A stretch of DNA of 64,000 nucleotides from Paenibacillus polymyxa M1 (GTDB lineage Bacteria; Bacillota; Bacilli; Paenibacillales; Paenibacillaceae), in contig NC_017542.1 of assembly GCF_000237325.1 (NCBI RefSeq), positions 3,258,501-3,322,500 on the forward strand, given 5' to 3'. The position numbers and the translations under genes are program-made. Positions 1 to 7,026 of the stretch are shown in pieces; within the stretch, counting starts at the first letter, position 1, and every line of letters begins with the position of its first letter. The notes beneath the pieces were generated by a model, which saw only the letters and a list, made by a program, of their open reading frames with translations, had not been told where the DNA came from and searched no databases.

Positions 1-1136
1 ATTCGCTCTTCCTCGGACATCACGTAGATGTTGCGATCGATTGGGGCTGGCAAAGCCATCTGACGTTTGATACCATCCAAACCTGCTCTCAGCATTACAG
101 CCAAGGCTAGATAAGGATTCGCTGCCGGGTCAGGGTTCCGAACTTCGACGCGAGTGCTCAGGCCACGAGATGCGGGGATCCGAATCATCGGACTCCGATT
201 GCTTGCAGACCAAGCAACATAACAAGGCGCTTCATAACCTGGTACGAGACGTTTGTAGGAATTTACTGTTGGATTCGTGATCGCTGCCATTGCACGTGCA
301 TGTTTAAGAATACCTGCCATATAGTGGCGAGCTGTCTGGCTTAATCCGAGTTCATCCGTCTCATCATAAAATACGTTTTCATTGTCCTTAAACAACGATT
401 GGTTGCAGTGCATACCGGAACCATTCACGCCGAACAAAGGTTTTGGCATAAAGGTTGCATGCAAACCATGCTGACGAGCAATGGTCTTAACAACGAGCTT
501 GAACGTTTGAATCTGATCGGCAGCTTTAACTGCATCTGCATATTTAAAGTCAATCTCATGCTGACCAGGTGCGACCTCATGGTGGGATGCTTCAATTTCG
601 AAGCCCATCTCTTCAAGCTTAAGAACAATTTCACGACGGCAGTTCTCACCCAGATCCATTGGAGCCAGGTCAAAATATCCGCCTTGGTCATTCAGTTCTG
701 TGGTTGGATCGCCTTTTTCATCGGTTTTGAACAAGAAGAATTCAGGTTCTGGTCCGACATTCATCGAAGTGTATCCCATTTCTTCAGCTTCCTTAAGTAC
801 ACGTTTCAAGATCCCCCGCGGGTCACCTGCAAATGGAGAGCCGTCTGGCTTGTAAATATCGCAGATCAAACGAGCTACACGATCTGAGGTTACCCATGGG
901 AATACAACCCAAGTGTCCAAATCTGGATATAAGTACATGTCAGATTCTTCGATACGTACATAGCCTTCTATGGAAGAACCGTCAAACATCATTTTGTTAT
1001 CCAAAGCTTTTTCCAGCTGGCTAACAGGAATTTCAACGTTCTTAATGGTGCCCAGCAAATCTGTAAACTGCAAACGAATAAAACGAACATTTTCTTCTTT
1101 CGCAATCCTAATGATATCTTCTCTGGTATAACTCAC
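1..1136 (-). CDS. glnA: Glutamine synthetase type I, C-terminus cut by window edge
   Basis: This gene makes glutamine from glutamate, ammonium and ATP in the cytoplasm. The 378 visible residues of a protein usually near 440 include the N-terminal beta-grasp part ([20 protein letters not shown]), the FDGSSIEGY segment, the GPEPEFFLF metal-binding segment, [11 protein letters not shown] and the [20 protein letters not shown] region. The last ~65 residues, including the adenylylation-loop region, lie outside the window. The start is GTG at 1136, chosen because a strong AGAAAGGGAGAGG site precedes it and the product begins like known GlnA. It lies 115 bases behind glnR on the same strand, the usual glnRA operon, in which GlnA (feedback-inhibited form) also controls GlnR and TnrA activity in Bacillus. 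No strong terminator was seen between glnR and glnA, so co-transcription is likely. Confidence 0.97.
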   Translation of the reverse strand, partial: MSYTREDIIRIAKEENVRFIRLQFTDLLGTIKNVEIPVSQLEKALDNKMMFDGSSIEGYVRIEESDMYLYPDLDTWVVFPWVTSDRVARLICDIYKPDGSPFAGDPRGILKRVLKEAEEMGYTSMNVGPEPEFFLFKTDEKGDPTTELNDQGGYFDLAPMDLGENCRREIVLKLEEMGFEIEASHHEVAPGQHEIDFKYADAVKAADQIQTFKLVVKTIARQHGLHATFMPKPLFGVNGSGMHCNQSLFKDNENVFYDETDELGLSQTARHYMAGILKHARAMAAITNPTVNSYKRLVPGYEAPCYVAWSASNRSPMIRIPASRGLSTRVEVRNPDPAANPYLALAVMLRAGLDGIKRQMALPAPIDRNIYVMSEEER

Positions 1137-1251
1137 ACTAACCTCTCCCTTTCTGTAACGACTATATGCAAATCGGCTGTATCATAAATGACTTAAATGA
1201 TGAGACCGTTTTTAAGTAGAATAAACTTATGCCAAAAGGTAAGCCACAGCA

Positions 1252-1665
1252 TTATCTTTTGTTGAAAAACCGTGATAATTCGCCTTGGATCAAAGATACC
1301 TGTCCTGGTCTTTTGCCTGCAACAAGTTGTTGCTTCAACAAACGATGAAGCTGAGTGTCGGACATTTCACGGCGTTTGACTTCCGTATCTGCAGTAATAA
1401 CTGTAGCTTCCTCCGATTCCTTGGTAACCGGATTCATGACTTGTTTAATTCCTGCAATGTTTACACCCTTCTCGATCAACGCCTTAATTTCGAGCAGACG
1501 CTCTACATCATTAAATGAAAAAAGTCGTTGGTTACCTGATGTACGGGCAGGAACTATCAAATTATGCTGCTCATAATAACGAATCTGACGTGCTGACAAG
1601 TCCGTTAGCTTCATGACAATACCTATTGGAAACAAGGCCATATTTCTGCGAATTTCGTCGCCCAT
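1252..1665 (-). CDS. glnR: MerR-family nitrogen regulator GlnR
   Basis: GlnR represses glutamine synthetase and other nitrogen genes when nitrogen is ample. The 137-residue product is the usual length. Residues about 14-80 form a MerR-type winged helix (KLTDLSARQIRYYEQHNL, then RLFSFNDVERL), and the C-terminal tail (KRPGQVSLIQGELSRFF) matches the GlnR tail that senses feedback-inhibited GlnA. Start ATG 1665 is preceded by GGAAGG. It stands directly upstream of glnA. A perfect GlnR/TnrA-type box overlaps the upstream gene's stop codon next to the glnR -35, which points to autorepression. Confidence 0.96.
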   Translation of the reverse strand: MGDEIRRNMALFPIGIVMKLTDLSARQIRYYEQHNLIVPARTSGNQRLFSFNDVERLLEIKALIEKGVNIAGIKQVMNPVTKESEEATVITADTEVKRREMSDTQLHRLLKQQLVAGKRPGQVSLIQGELSRFFNKR

Positions 1666-1701
1666 TTGTCATCAACCTTCCAGTGATCTATTATTCACCT
1701 T

Positions 1702-1731
1702 ATTGTACATTTAGCTGATGCAAAGTGTCAA
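1702..1731 (-). promoter_or_regulatory. glnRA promoter (sigma-A type)
   Basis: On the minus strand TTGACA (1731-1726) and TACAAT (1707-1702) are separated by 18 bases, about 37 bases ahead of the glnR start. The GlnR box lies 5 bases upstream of the -35. Confidence 0.75.
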
Positions 1732-1736
1732 TGATA

Positions 1737-1753
1737 TGTTAGAAAAACTCACA
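1737..1753 (-). promoter_or_regulatory. GlnR/TnrA box upstream of glnRA
   Basis: TGTTAGAAAAACTCACA matches the consensus TGTNA-N7-TNACA at every fixed base. It sits just upstream of the -35 element of the glnRA promoter and overlaps the stop codon of ynbB (TGA at 1749-1751). Confidence 0.85.
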
Positions 1754-3002
1754 ATAATTTACGTTCTTTCATCGTTTGCAGAGCCATAAGTACTCCATAT
1801 TTGACATGAGAGTAGGTTAAGCCCCCTTGCATGTAACCAATATAAGGCTCTCGAATCGGAGCATCTGCGGATAATTCCAAACTTCCACCTTGTATGAATG
1901 TACCTGCTGCCATAATAACCGGATGCTCATAACCCGGCATATCCCACGGCTCTGGCACCACATGGCTATCCACGGCGGCTGCGCGCTGAATGCCCTGTAC
2001 AAAAGCAATTAGATGTTCTGCTCCGCTAAAAGAAATGGCCTGAATCAAATCCGTACGCTCTTCATGCCAGGCCGGTTTGGTCTCAAAACCCATTTCCTCA
2101 AAGACTGCAGCTGCGAATATACTTCCTTTAACCGCTTGCCCCACCAATGTAGGAGCAAGGAATAGTCCCTGGTATATGCCTCGTGTAGTACCTAGCATCG
2201 CTCCTACTTCTCCCCCGATACCGGGTGCTGTTAATCGGTAGGATGCCAGCTCTACATATTGATGTTTGCCGCAGATATATCCACCCGTTTCTGCAATGCC
2301 ACCACCGGGATTTTTAATCAACGAACCTGCCATCAAATCAACACCGACCTGAGTAGGTTCCAGCTTCTCAGTAAATTCCCCGTAGCAATTGTCTACAAAG
2401 ACAATTACGTCAGGCTTTATCTTTTTCACTCGTGCCGTCATTTCTTCAATATCTGCCACACTAAAGGAAGCTCTCCAATCATAGCCGCGTGAGCGCTGGA
2501 TACCAATCACTTTGGTATTGTCATGGATTGCGGACTCCACCGCTTTCCAGTCCACTTTACCTTCTGCTGTCAGCGCTGTCTCTCCATAAGTAACACCAAA
2601 GTCCTGCAATGATCCTGTTCCGTCGCCGGGCTTACCAATCACTTTGTGTAAGGTATCATATGGTCGCCCTGTAATGTATAACAACTCATCCCCTGGTCGC
2701 AGCACACCAAATAAAGCCGTGGCGATGGTATGCGTTCCCGAGGCAAAATGCGGACGCACCAACGCTGCCTCCGCACCGAACACATCTGCATAGACTTCTT
2801 CCAGCACTTCACGCCCCCGGTCATTGTAAGCATATCCCGTTGAACCTGCAAAATGAAAATCGCTCACTTGCTTGCGCTGGAAGGCCTGAATGACCTTCCA
2901 CTGATTTGCATCTACAATATGATCTATGTGCTGTATACGTTCTTGTATTTTATGTTCTACCGTTTCCTGAATTTGCTGAATTTCCGGACTAAAAACTACC
3001 AT
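1749..3002 (-). CDS. ynbB: PLP-dependent methionine gamma-lyase family protein (aluminium resistance protein)
   Basis: The 417-residue product belongs to the fold-type I PLP family known as Met_gamma_lyase or aluminium resistance protein. Visible features are HFASGTHTIATALFGVLRPGD near residue 85-105, a conserved VDNCYGEF stretch typical of the PLP aspartate region, and SLIKNPGGG, where the lysine should carry the PLP aldimine. The in vivo substrate is not settled; cysteine or methionine C-S lyase activity is inferred from the family. It lies between hflX and glnR as in B. subtilis. Start ATG 3002 follows an AGAAGG site. The glnRA control box overlaps its 3' end. Confidence 0.9.
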   Translation of the reverse strand: MVVFSPEIQQIQETVEHKIQERIQHIDHIVDANQWKVIQAFQRKQVSDFHFAGSTGYAYNDRGREVLEEVYADVFGAEAALVRPHFASGTHTIATALFGVLRPGDELLYITGRPYDTLHKVIGKPGDGTGSLQDFGVTYGETALTAEGKVDWKAVESAIHDNTKVIGIQRSRGYDWRASFSVADIEEMTARVKKIKPDVIVFVDNCYGEFTEKLEPTQVGVDLMAGSLIKNPGGGIAETGGYICGKHQYVELASYRLTAPGIGGEVGAMLGTTRGIYQGLFLAPTLVGQAVKGSIFAAAVFEEMGFETKPAWHEERTDLIQAISFSGAEHLIAFVQGIQRAAAVDSHVVPEPWDMPGYEHPVIMAAGTFIQGGSLELSADAPIREPYIGYMQGGLTYSHVKYGVLMALQTMKERKLL

Positions 3003-3114
3003 TTACCTTCTTGACCCTCTCTCTTCCGCAGCCTTAGGCTAATCATGTTATATTGTTGTTCCATTTGGAACGATAAGCATTATGATCTTATTGACCCAAA
3101 AACGTCATTAGATG

Positions 3115-4401
3115 TTAACTTTCTGTGAACTCACTGAGAGCATGACCATACTTTTCGTATTCGCCTCTTTGAATTTCTACCTCATAAATGACATCATTGC
3201 CATCATACTCTGTCAGCAGTACATCTCCAATTCGATAAAGCACAGATGTTAAATCCCCACGTTCCGCAGGAATACGGAATCTCAGTGTGTCACCGCTCAG
3301 ATGCTCCTGAACCAGTTCGCGAATGCGTAGCAAATCCGCTTCATCAAATGCACTGATTTTCAAATAGCCTTCCCCGGAAGGAAGCATTTCCAATTGTTCA
3401 GGGGTGCAAGCATCTTTTTTGTTAAACAATACAATCTGAGGCTTGTCCGCAGCCCCAAGCTGTTGCAGAATTGACTCTACAACTTTCATTTGTTCGTCAC
3501 GCATGTCTGAAGAGGCGTCCACGACATGTAAAATGAGATGGGCCTCATTGGCCTCTTCCAAAGTGGCCCGGAAAGAGGCTACCAAATCATGAGGCAGATT
3601 TTGAATAAATCCTACTGTATCTGTGAGAATAACTTCTTTGCCACTCGGCAATTCCATTGTTCTGGAGGTAGGGTCGAGCGTTGCAAACAGTTGGTTCTCA
3701 ATATATACATCGGCAGCTGTCAGTTGCTTCAACAGTGTTGATTTCCCGGCATTCGTATAGCCAACAAGTGCCACCTGAACGATGCCAGCCTTTTGTCTGC
3801 GCTCCCTGTGTAAATACCGATGACGCGTCACTTCCTCAAGTTGGCGTTTCAGATCACTAATTCGGTCACGAATGTGACGACGGTCCGTCTCGAGCTTGCT
3901 TTCACCAGGACCACGTGTTCCGATTCCGCCACCGAGCCGTGAAAGGTTTTTACCGTGTCCAGACAGTCGAGGGAGTAAGTATGACAACTGCGCCAGTTCA
4001 ACCTGGATAATACCTTCCCGTGTTTTTGCACGCTGAGCAAATATGTCCAGAATTAACTGTGTTCGGTCAATTATTTTGAGATCCAGGCTCTCTTCCAGAT
4101 TTCGTACTTGAGCTCCCGAGAGCTCCTGATCAAAAATAGCTGTATTCGCTCCCAATTCTTCAGCAACTGCACGCAATTCATCTACTTTTCCTTTGCCAAT
4201 AAACCATTTTGAGTCTTTGGATTCCCTATTTTGTGTGAGGACGCTTAGGACTTCAACTCCCGCTGTTTCAGCCAGCTTCACCAGTTCTTCCAACGAATAT
4301 TCTGTATTGATGCCAGATCGTTTGACTTCATCCGTAATTAGACTGACCAGTACCGCCTTATCCTGCATTTCGGTTTGTGTATCATGAGTGGAGTTCGCCA
4401 T
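3115..4401 (-). CDS. hflX: Ribosome-associated GTPase HflX
   Basis: HflX is a translational GTPase that binds the 50S subunit and helps split stalled or heat-damaged ribosomes. The 428-residue protein has the HflX N-terminal domain, the family glycine signature GGIGTRGPGE at 158-167, a helical linker and a G domain with G1 GYTNAGKS at 214-221, G3 DTVGF at 261-265 and G4 NKKD at 327-330. Start ATG 4401 follows AAAGGAG. It is the B. subtilis YnbA counterpart, between spoVK and ynbB in the same orientation. Confidence 0.96.
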   Translation of the reverse strand: MANSTHDTQTEMQDKAVLVSLITDEVKRSGINTEYSLEELVKLAETAGVEVLSVLTQNRESKDSKWFIGKGKVDELRAVAEELGANTAIFDQELSGAQVRNLEESLDLKIIDRTQLILDIFAQRAKTREGIIQVELAQLSYLLPRLSGHGKNLSRLGGGIGTRGPGESKLETDRRHIRDRISDLKRQLEEVTRHRYLHRERRQKAGIVQVALVGYTNAGKSTLLKQLTAADVYIENQLFATLDPTSRTMELPSGKEVILTDTVGFIQNLPHDLVASFRATLEEANEAHLILHVVDASSDMRDEQMKVVESILQQLGAADKPQIVLFNKKDACTPEQLEMLPSGEGYLKISAFDEADLLRIRELVQEHLSGDTLRFRIPAERGDLTSVLYRIGDVLLTEYDGNDVIYEVEIQRGEYEKYGHALSEFTES

Positions 4402-4437
4402 ATTGTTTGCTCCTTTATTTTCATGTCAACTCTCGAA

Positions 4438-4475
4438 CAGAAACCGACCTGATGTCAGGCCGGCCCTCGTTCGAT
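4438..4475 (-). terminator. Possible hairpin between spoVK and hflX
   Basis: Minus-strand CCGGCCTGA and TCAGGTCGG can pair with one G-U, but only a short TTTC follows. This is a weak terminator or processing site at best. Confidence 0.3.
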
Positions 4476-4513
4476 GTCATACAATTCGATATGATTCAGA
4501 TTCCTATTATCGC

Positions 4514-5497
4514 CTATCTTTTGTCCATTTTCAAATCCTCTGGTCGCAACGTCATCAACTCCTGCTTACCGGGTTGCCCGCTCCTGTACTGATTAAGCAG
4601 CCTGACAGCTTGGTGTCGAATCGCTTTTTCAATCACATTACGAACATAACGTGCATTACTAAATGCATGGAGACTGTCATTTCGCTCATTTAGCAAATGC
4701 TCCTTCATTTTGAGTATAGACTGAGGCATGAGAATATAATCCCTTTCCTTAGCCATCAATTCCGAAATTTGAATGAGCTGATCCACAGTGTAGTCAGGAA
4801 AATCCAACTGGATTGGAAAACGAGAAGGAAGACCAGGATTTGTCCGTAAAAAAAAGTCCATTTCTCCCGAATACCCTGCGAGGATCAAAATAAATTGATT
4901 TTTTTGGTCTTCCATGGCCTTTACCAGGGTATCAATCGCTTCTTTTCCAAAATCCTTTTCCCCTCCGCGTGCTAAACTGTAAGCCTCATCAATGAACAGC
5001 ACGCCGCCAAGAGATTTCTTTACCAGGTCCCGCGTTTTTTGTGCAGTGTGGCCGATATACTCACCTACCAAATCAGCCCTCTCCACCTCAATCAGATGGC
5101 CCTTACTCAGCACCCCCATTTTTTGCAGCATTTTAGCGATAATGCGGGCTACTGTCGTTTTCCCCGTACCTGGATTTCCTTTGAAAATCATGTGATATAC
5201 GTGTGCGTTGCTCAACAGACCTGCATCAGTGCGCATGTGGGCGATTTGTAAAAAGGCATATACCTCAAATACCAGCTCTTTGATGTTATCCAAGCCGACG
5301 AGATGATCGAGTTCTTTCTGAATTTCCTGATAAAGACTGAGATACTGTGGTAGCGCCTGCGACTTGGTCGAAGCCACTGCTTCCGTCTCGTCCACAGTCA
5401 CCGAAGCGATCGGCTCCGGGCTACGCAGGACGACATTGATTTGTCTGGAAGGTCTCTCCTCCGACCGCTTGCCCGCGGCGATTCCCCGTCCGTTCAT
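4514..5497 (-). CDS. spoVK: Stage V sporulation AAA+ ATPase SpoVK
   Basis: SpoVK is a mother-cell AAA+ protein of the CbxX/CfxQ family needed for spore maturation; its exact substrate is unknown. The 327-residue product has a variable N-terminus, then Walker A GNPGTGKT at 107-114, Walker B VLFIDEA at 166-172, and a downstream TNPGLPSRFP segment holding the likely arginine finger. Start ATG 5497 is preceded by a GAGGTGATG site. Upstream there is a match to a sigma-E promoter, which would fit mother-cell expression. Synteny with B. subtilis spoVK-hflX-ynbB-glnRA supports the call. Confidence 0.93.
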   Translation of the reverse strand: MNGRGIAAGKRSEERPSRQINVVLRSPEPIASVTVDETEAVASTKSQALPQYLSLYQEIQKELDHLVGLDNIKELVFEVYAFLQIAHMRTDAGLLSNAHVYHMIFKGNPGTGKTTVARIIAKMLQKMGVLSKGHLIEVERADLVGEYIGHTAQKTRDLVKKSLGGVLFIDEAYSLARGGEKDFGKEAIDTLVKAMEDQKNQFILILAGYSGEMDFFLRTNPGLPSRFPIQLDFPDYTVDQLIQISELMAKERDYILMPQSILKMKEHLLNERNDSLHAFSNARYVRNVIEKAIRHQAVRLLNQYRSGQPGKQELMTLRPEDLKMDKR

Positions 5498-5541
5498 GCA
5501 TCCATCACCTCAACATTTCTTCAGGCACAGCTTACCCTATT

Positions 5542-5570
5542 AATGTATTCGGTCCAGCATGTCCTTATTA
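5542..5570 (-). promoter_or_regulatory. Candidate sigma-E promoter of spoVK
   Basis: On the minus strand TAATAAG (5570-5564) and AATACATT (5549-5542) are separated by 14 bases. This compares with the sigma-E pattern KMATATT-N14-CATACAHT, with 5 of 7 and 7 of 8 positions agreeing. Found by eye. Confidence 0.5.
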
Positions 5571-5611
5571 GCATAAAAGCAACGAGAACGTGCACTAAGC
5601 CTTCCCTCAAT

Positions 5612-6307
5612 TCAGGCAATCCAAGTTTGAGCACTGATCCACCACCGTTGCAGCGTCCATTTAGCGTAAGCCAACACTTCTCTTGATTGATGGATTGGCA
5701 TATTCAGCACTTTGGATTCGGTCAGAGCCATCTGAGGATGATCAAAATTCAAAAATTGAGCAATCTCCATCGCCCGAGGTCCATGATAGCTATGTGTGAT
5801 GATTACGGTGGAGTTCCAGTCATATTCCTTCATGATACGCTGGCTGTAGAGCAGATTTTCGTAAGTACTGGTCGCCTGGTTTTCTAATAGAATATGCTGT
5901 ACAGGAACTCCTCTATCTACCAAGTAGCGTTGCATCCCCTCGGCCTCCGTGTACGGAAAATCAGGTTGATCCAGTCCTCCACTTACAATTAGTCGCTGCA
6001 CCGTCCCGTTGCGATATAACCACAAGGCTTCTTCTAATCTTTCTTTTAAACCAGGACTGGGTTCAGCTCCCCACATAGAGGCACCTAGTACGATACCAAT
6101 TTGTGCATGCTGGAGTGGATTGGTAGAGGCAGCTGTATTCATATTCCATACTCGGATACCTGCCCATACGAATCCGACCAAAATGAAAATCATCAAACCA
6201 AGTATGAAACGCTTCGATACCATAAATATTTTCCCATTGCGACTTTGCCTGCTTTTTGGCTCATGAAGTTGGGGCCCAGTGCTTTTAATCCACTGCAAAA
6301 ATTTCAC
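5612..6307 (-). CDS. YdcF family (DUF218) membrane-anchored protein
   Basis: The 231-residue protein has a short cytoplasmic N-terminus, one membrane segment at about 33-54 (FILGLMIFILVGFVWAGI) and an extracellular DUF218 domain. That domain shows VLGASMWG, an RLIVSGG strand and the ENQATSTYENLLYSQ helix typical of the family (SanA/ElyC/YdcF). Relatives affect envelope or peptidoglycan homeostasis; no reaction is established. The start is GTG 6307, which overlaps the stop of the DUF402 gene as GTGA, so the two are translationally coupled. A sigma-E-like promoter for the next gene, spoVK, lies just downstream of it. Confidence 0.85.
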   Translation of the reverse strand: MKFLQWIKSTGPQLHEPKSRQSRNGKIFMVSKRFILGLMIFILVGFVWAGIRVWNMNTAASTNPLQHAQIGIVLGASMWGAEPSPGLKERLEEALWLYRNGTVQRLIVSGGLDQPDFPYTEAEGMQRYLVDRGVPVQHILLENQATSTYENLLYSQRIMKEYDWNSTVIITHSYHGPRAMEIAQFLNFDHPQMALTESKVLNMPIHQSREVLAYAKWTLQRWWISAQTWIA

Positions 6308-6861
6308 CGTTCTCTCTTGAAATCACCGTTGTGAAACCATTCAGCCCGGTGTTTCAGCGACATTTTAAAATAGGGGAACATATGAGCATCGATCTGATGT
6401 AACAAGTCAGCCGCCGTTCGGTTAGCCAATTCTGCTTCTTGCGTAGAAATATGCCCTCGTTGTAGCGCCTCCTCCAGTTCATCCTCATCCACCAGAAAGA
6501 TTTCACCGTTTTTAAGCACGACCACATCCAAATACAAATCATCAAACCAAGGAACTCCTTGATCGGTTACTCCTTGATTTCGGCAGGTGTCAATGTACCA
6601 TTCAACGATTTGCTCTCGATTGTCAAACATAGCAGTCACCACATAATGCTTACCTTTGGGATAATATTGTAACCAGGAATAACCTTTATCGGCTATGCAA
6701 AACGTATGACCACCATAACTTTTCCATAATGGCTCCTTGAGACTCAAAATAGTATACAGGGTCACATATCCTGTAAACGCATCACTTTCTACATACCGGC
6801 AAGCAAACTTGCGATTGGTGATTCTGCGCCAGTTGGCCCGGTCTCCGAATTTGCGCTTCAT
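6304..6861 (-). CDS. DUF402 domain protein
   Basis: A 185-residue cytoplasmic protein with the DUF402 fold. The core runs from SYLQYYPKG-like residues (seen as WLQYYPKGKHY) through DLYLDVVVLKNGEIFLVDEDELEEAL to the C-terminal helix. Family members include nucleoside tri/diphosphatases (B. subtilis Ntdp) and parts of RNA-processing proteins, so a phosphatase role is only inferred. I chose ATG 6861 because GGAGAGGA lies 9 bases ahead; an in-frame extension to 6918 has no such site. It precedes and overlaps the ydcF-like gene. Confidence 0.8.
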   Translation of the reverse strand: MKRKFGDRANWRRITNRKFACRYVESDAFTGYVTLYTILSLKEPLWKSYGGHTFCIADKGYSWLQYYPKGKHYVVTAMFDNREQIVEWYIDTCRNQGVTDQGVPWFDDLYLDVVVLKNGEIFLVDEDELEEALQRGHISTQEAELANRTAADLLHQIDAHMFPYFKMSLKHRAEWFHNGDFKRER

Positions 6862-6943
6862 AAATGATGTTCCTCTCCAACATTGGTAAAACCAGCTTAC
6901 CATATTTAAACTGTACACTCAAAAATAACCCCTGTATTACAGC

Positions 6944-6988
6944 AAAAAAGGTATTTTCAGACTGTCAAAACAGTCCGAAAATACCTTT
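6944..6988 (-). terminator. Terminator of the class A PBP gene
   Basis: A long hairpin with arms AAAGGTATTTTC and GAAAATACCTTTT plus inner pairing GACTGT/ACAGTC. On the minus strand it ends in a T6 run. Confidence 0.85.
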
Positions 6989-7026
6989 GATTTGAAGCCA
7001 CTATCATCTTACATAAAACATATTTG

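Noticed and set aside
399-887. Plus-strand open frame of 162 codons over glnA
   Set aside because: It is the complement of highly conserved glutamine synthetase sequence.
3045-3075. GTTCC-ATTT-GGAAC hairpin between ynbB and hflX
   Set aside because: There is no T run on either strand and no matching gene end, so neither terminator nor operator can be supported.
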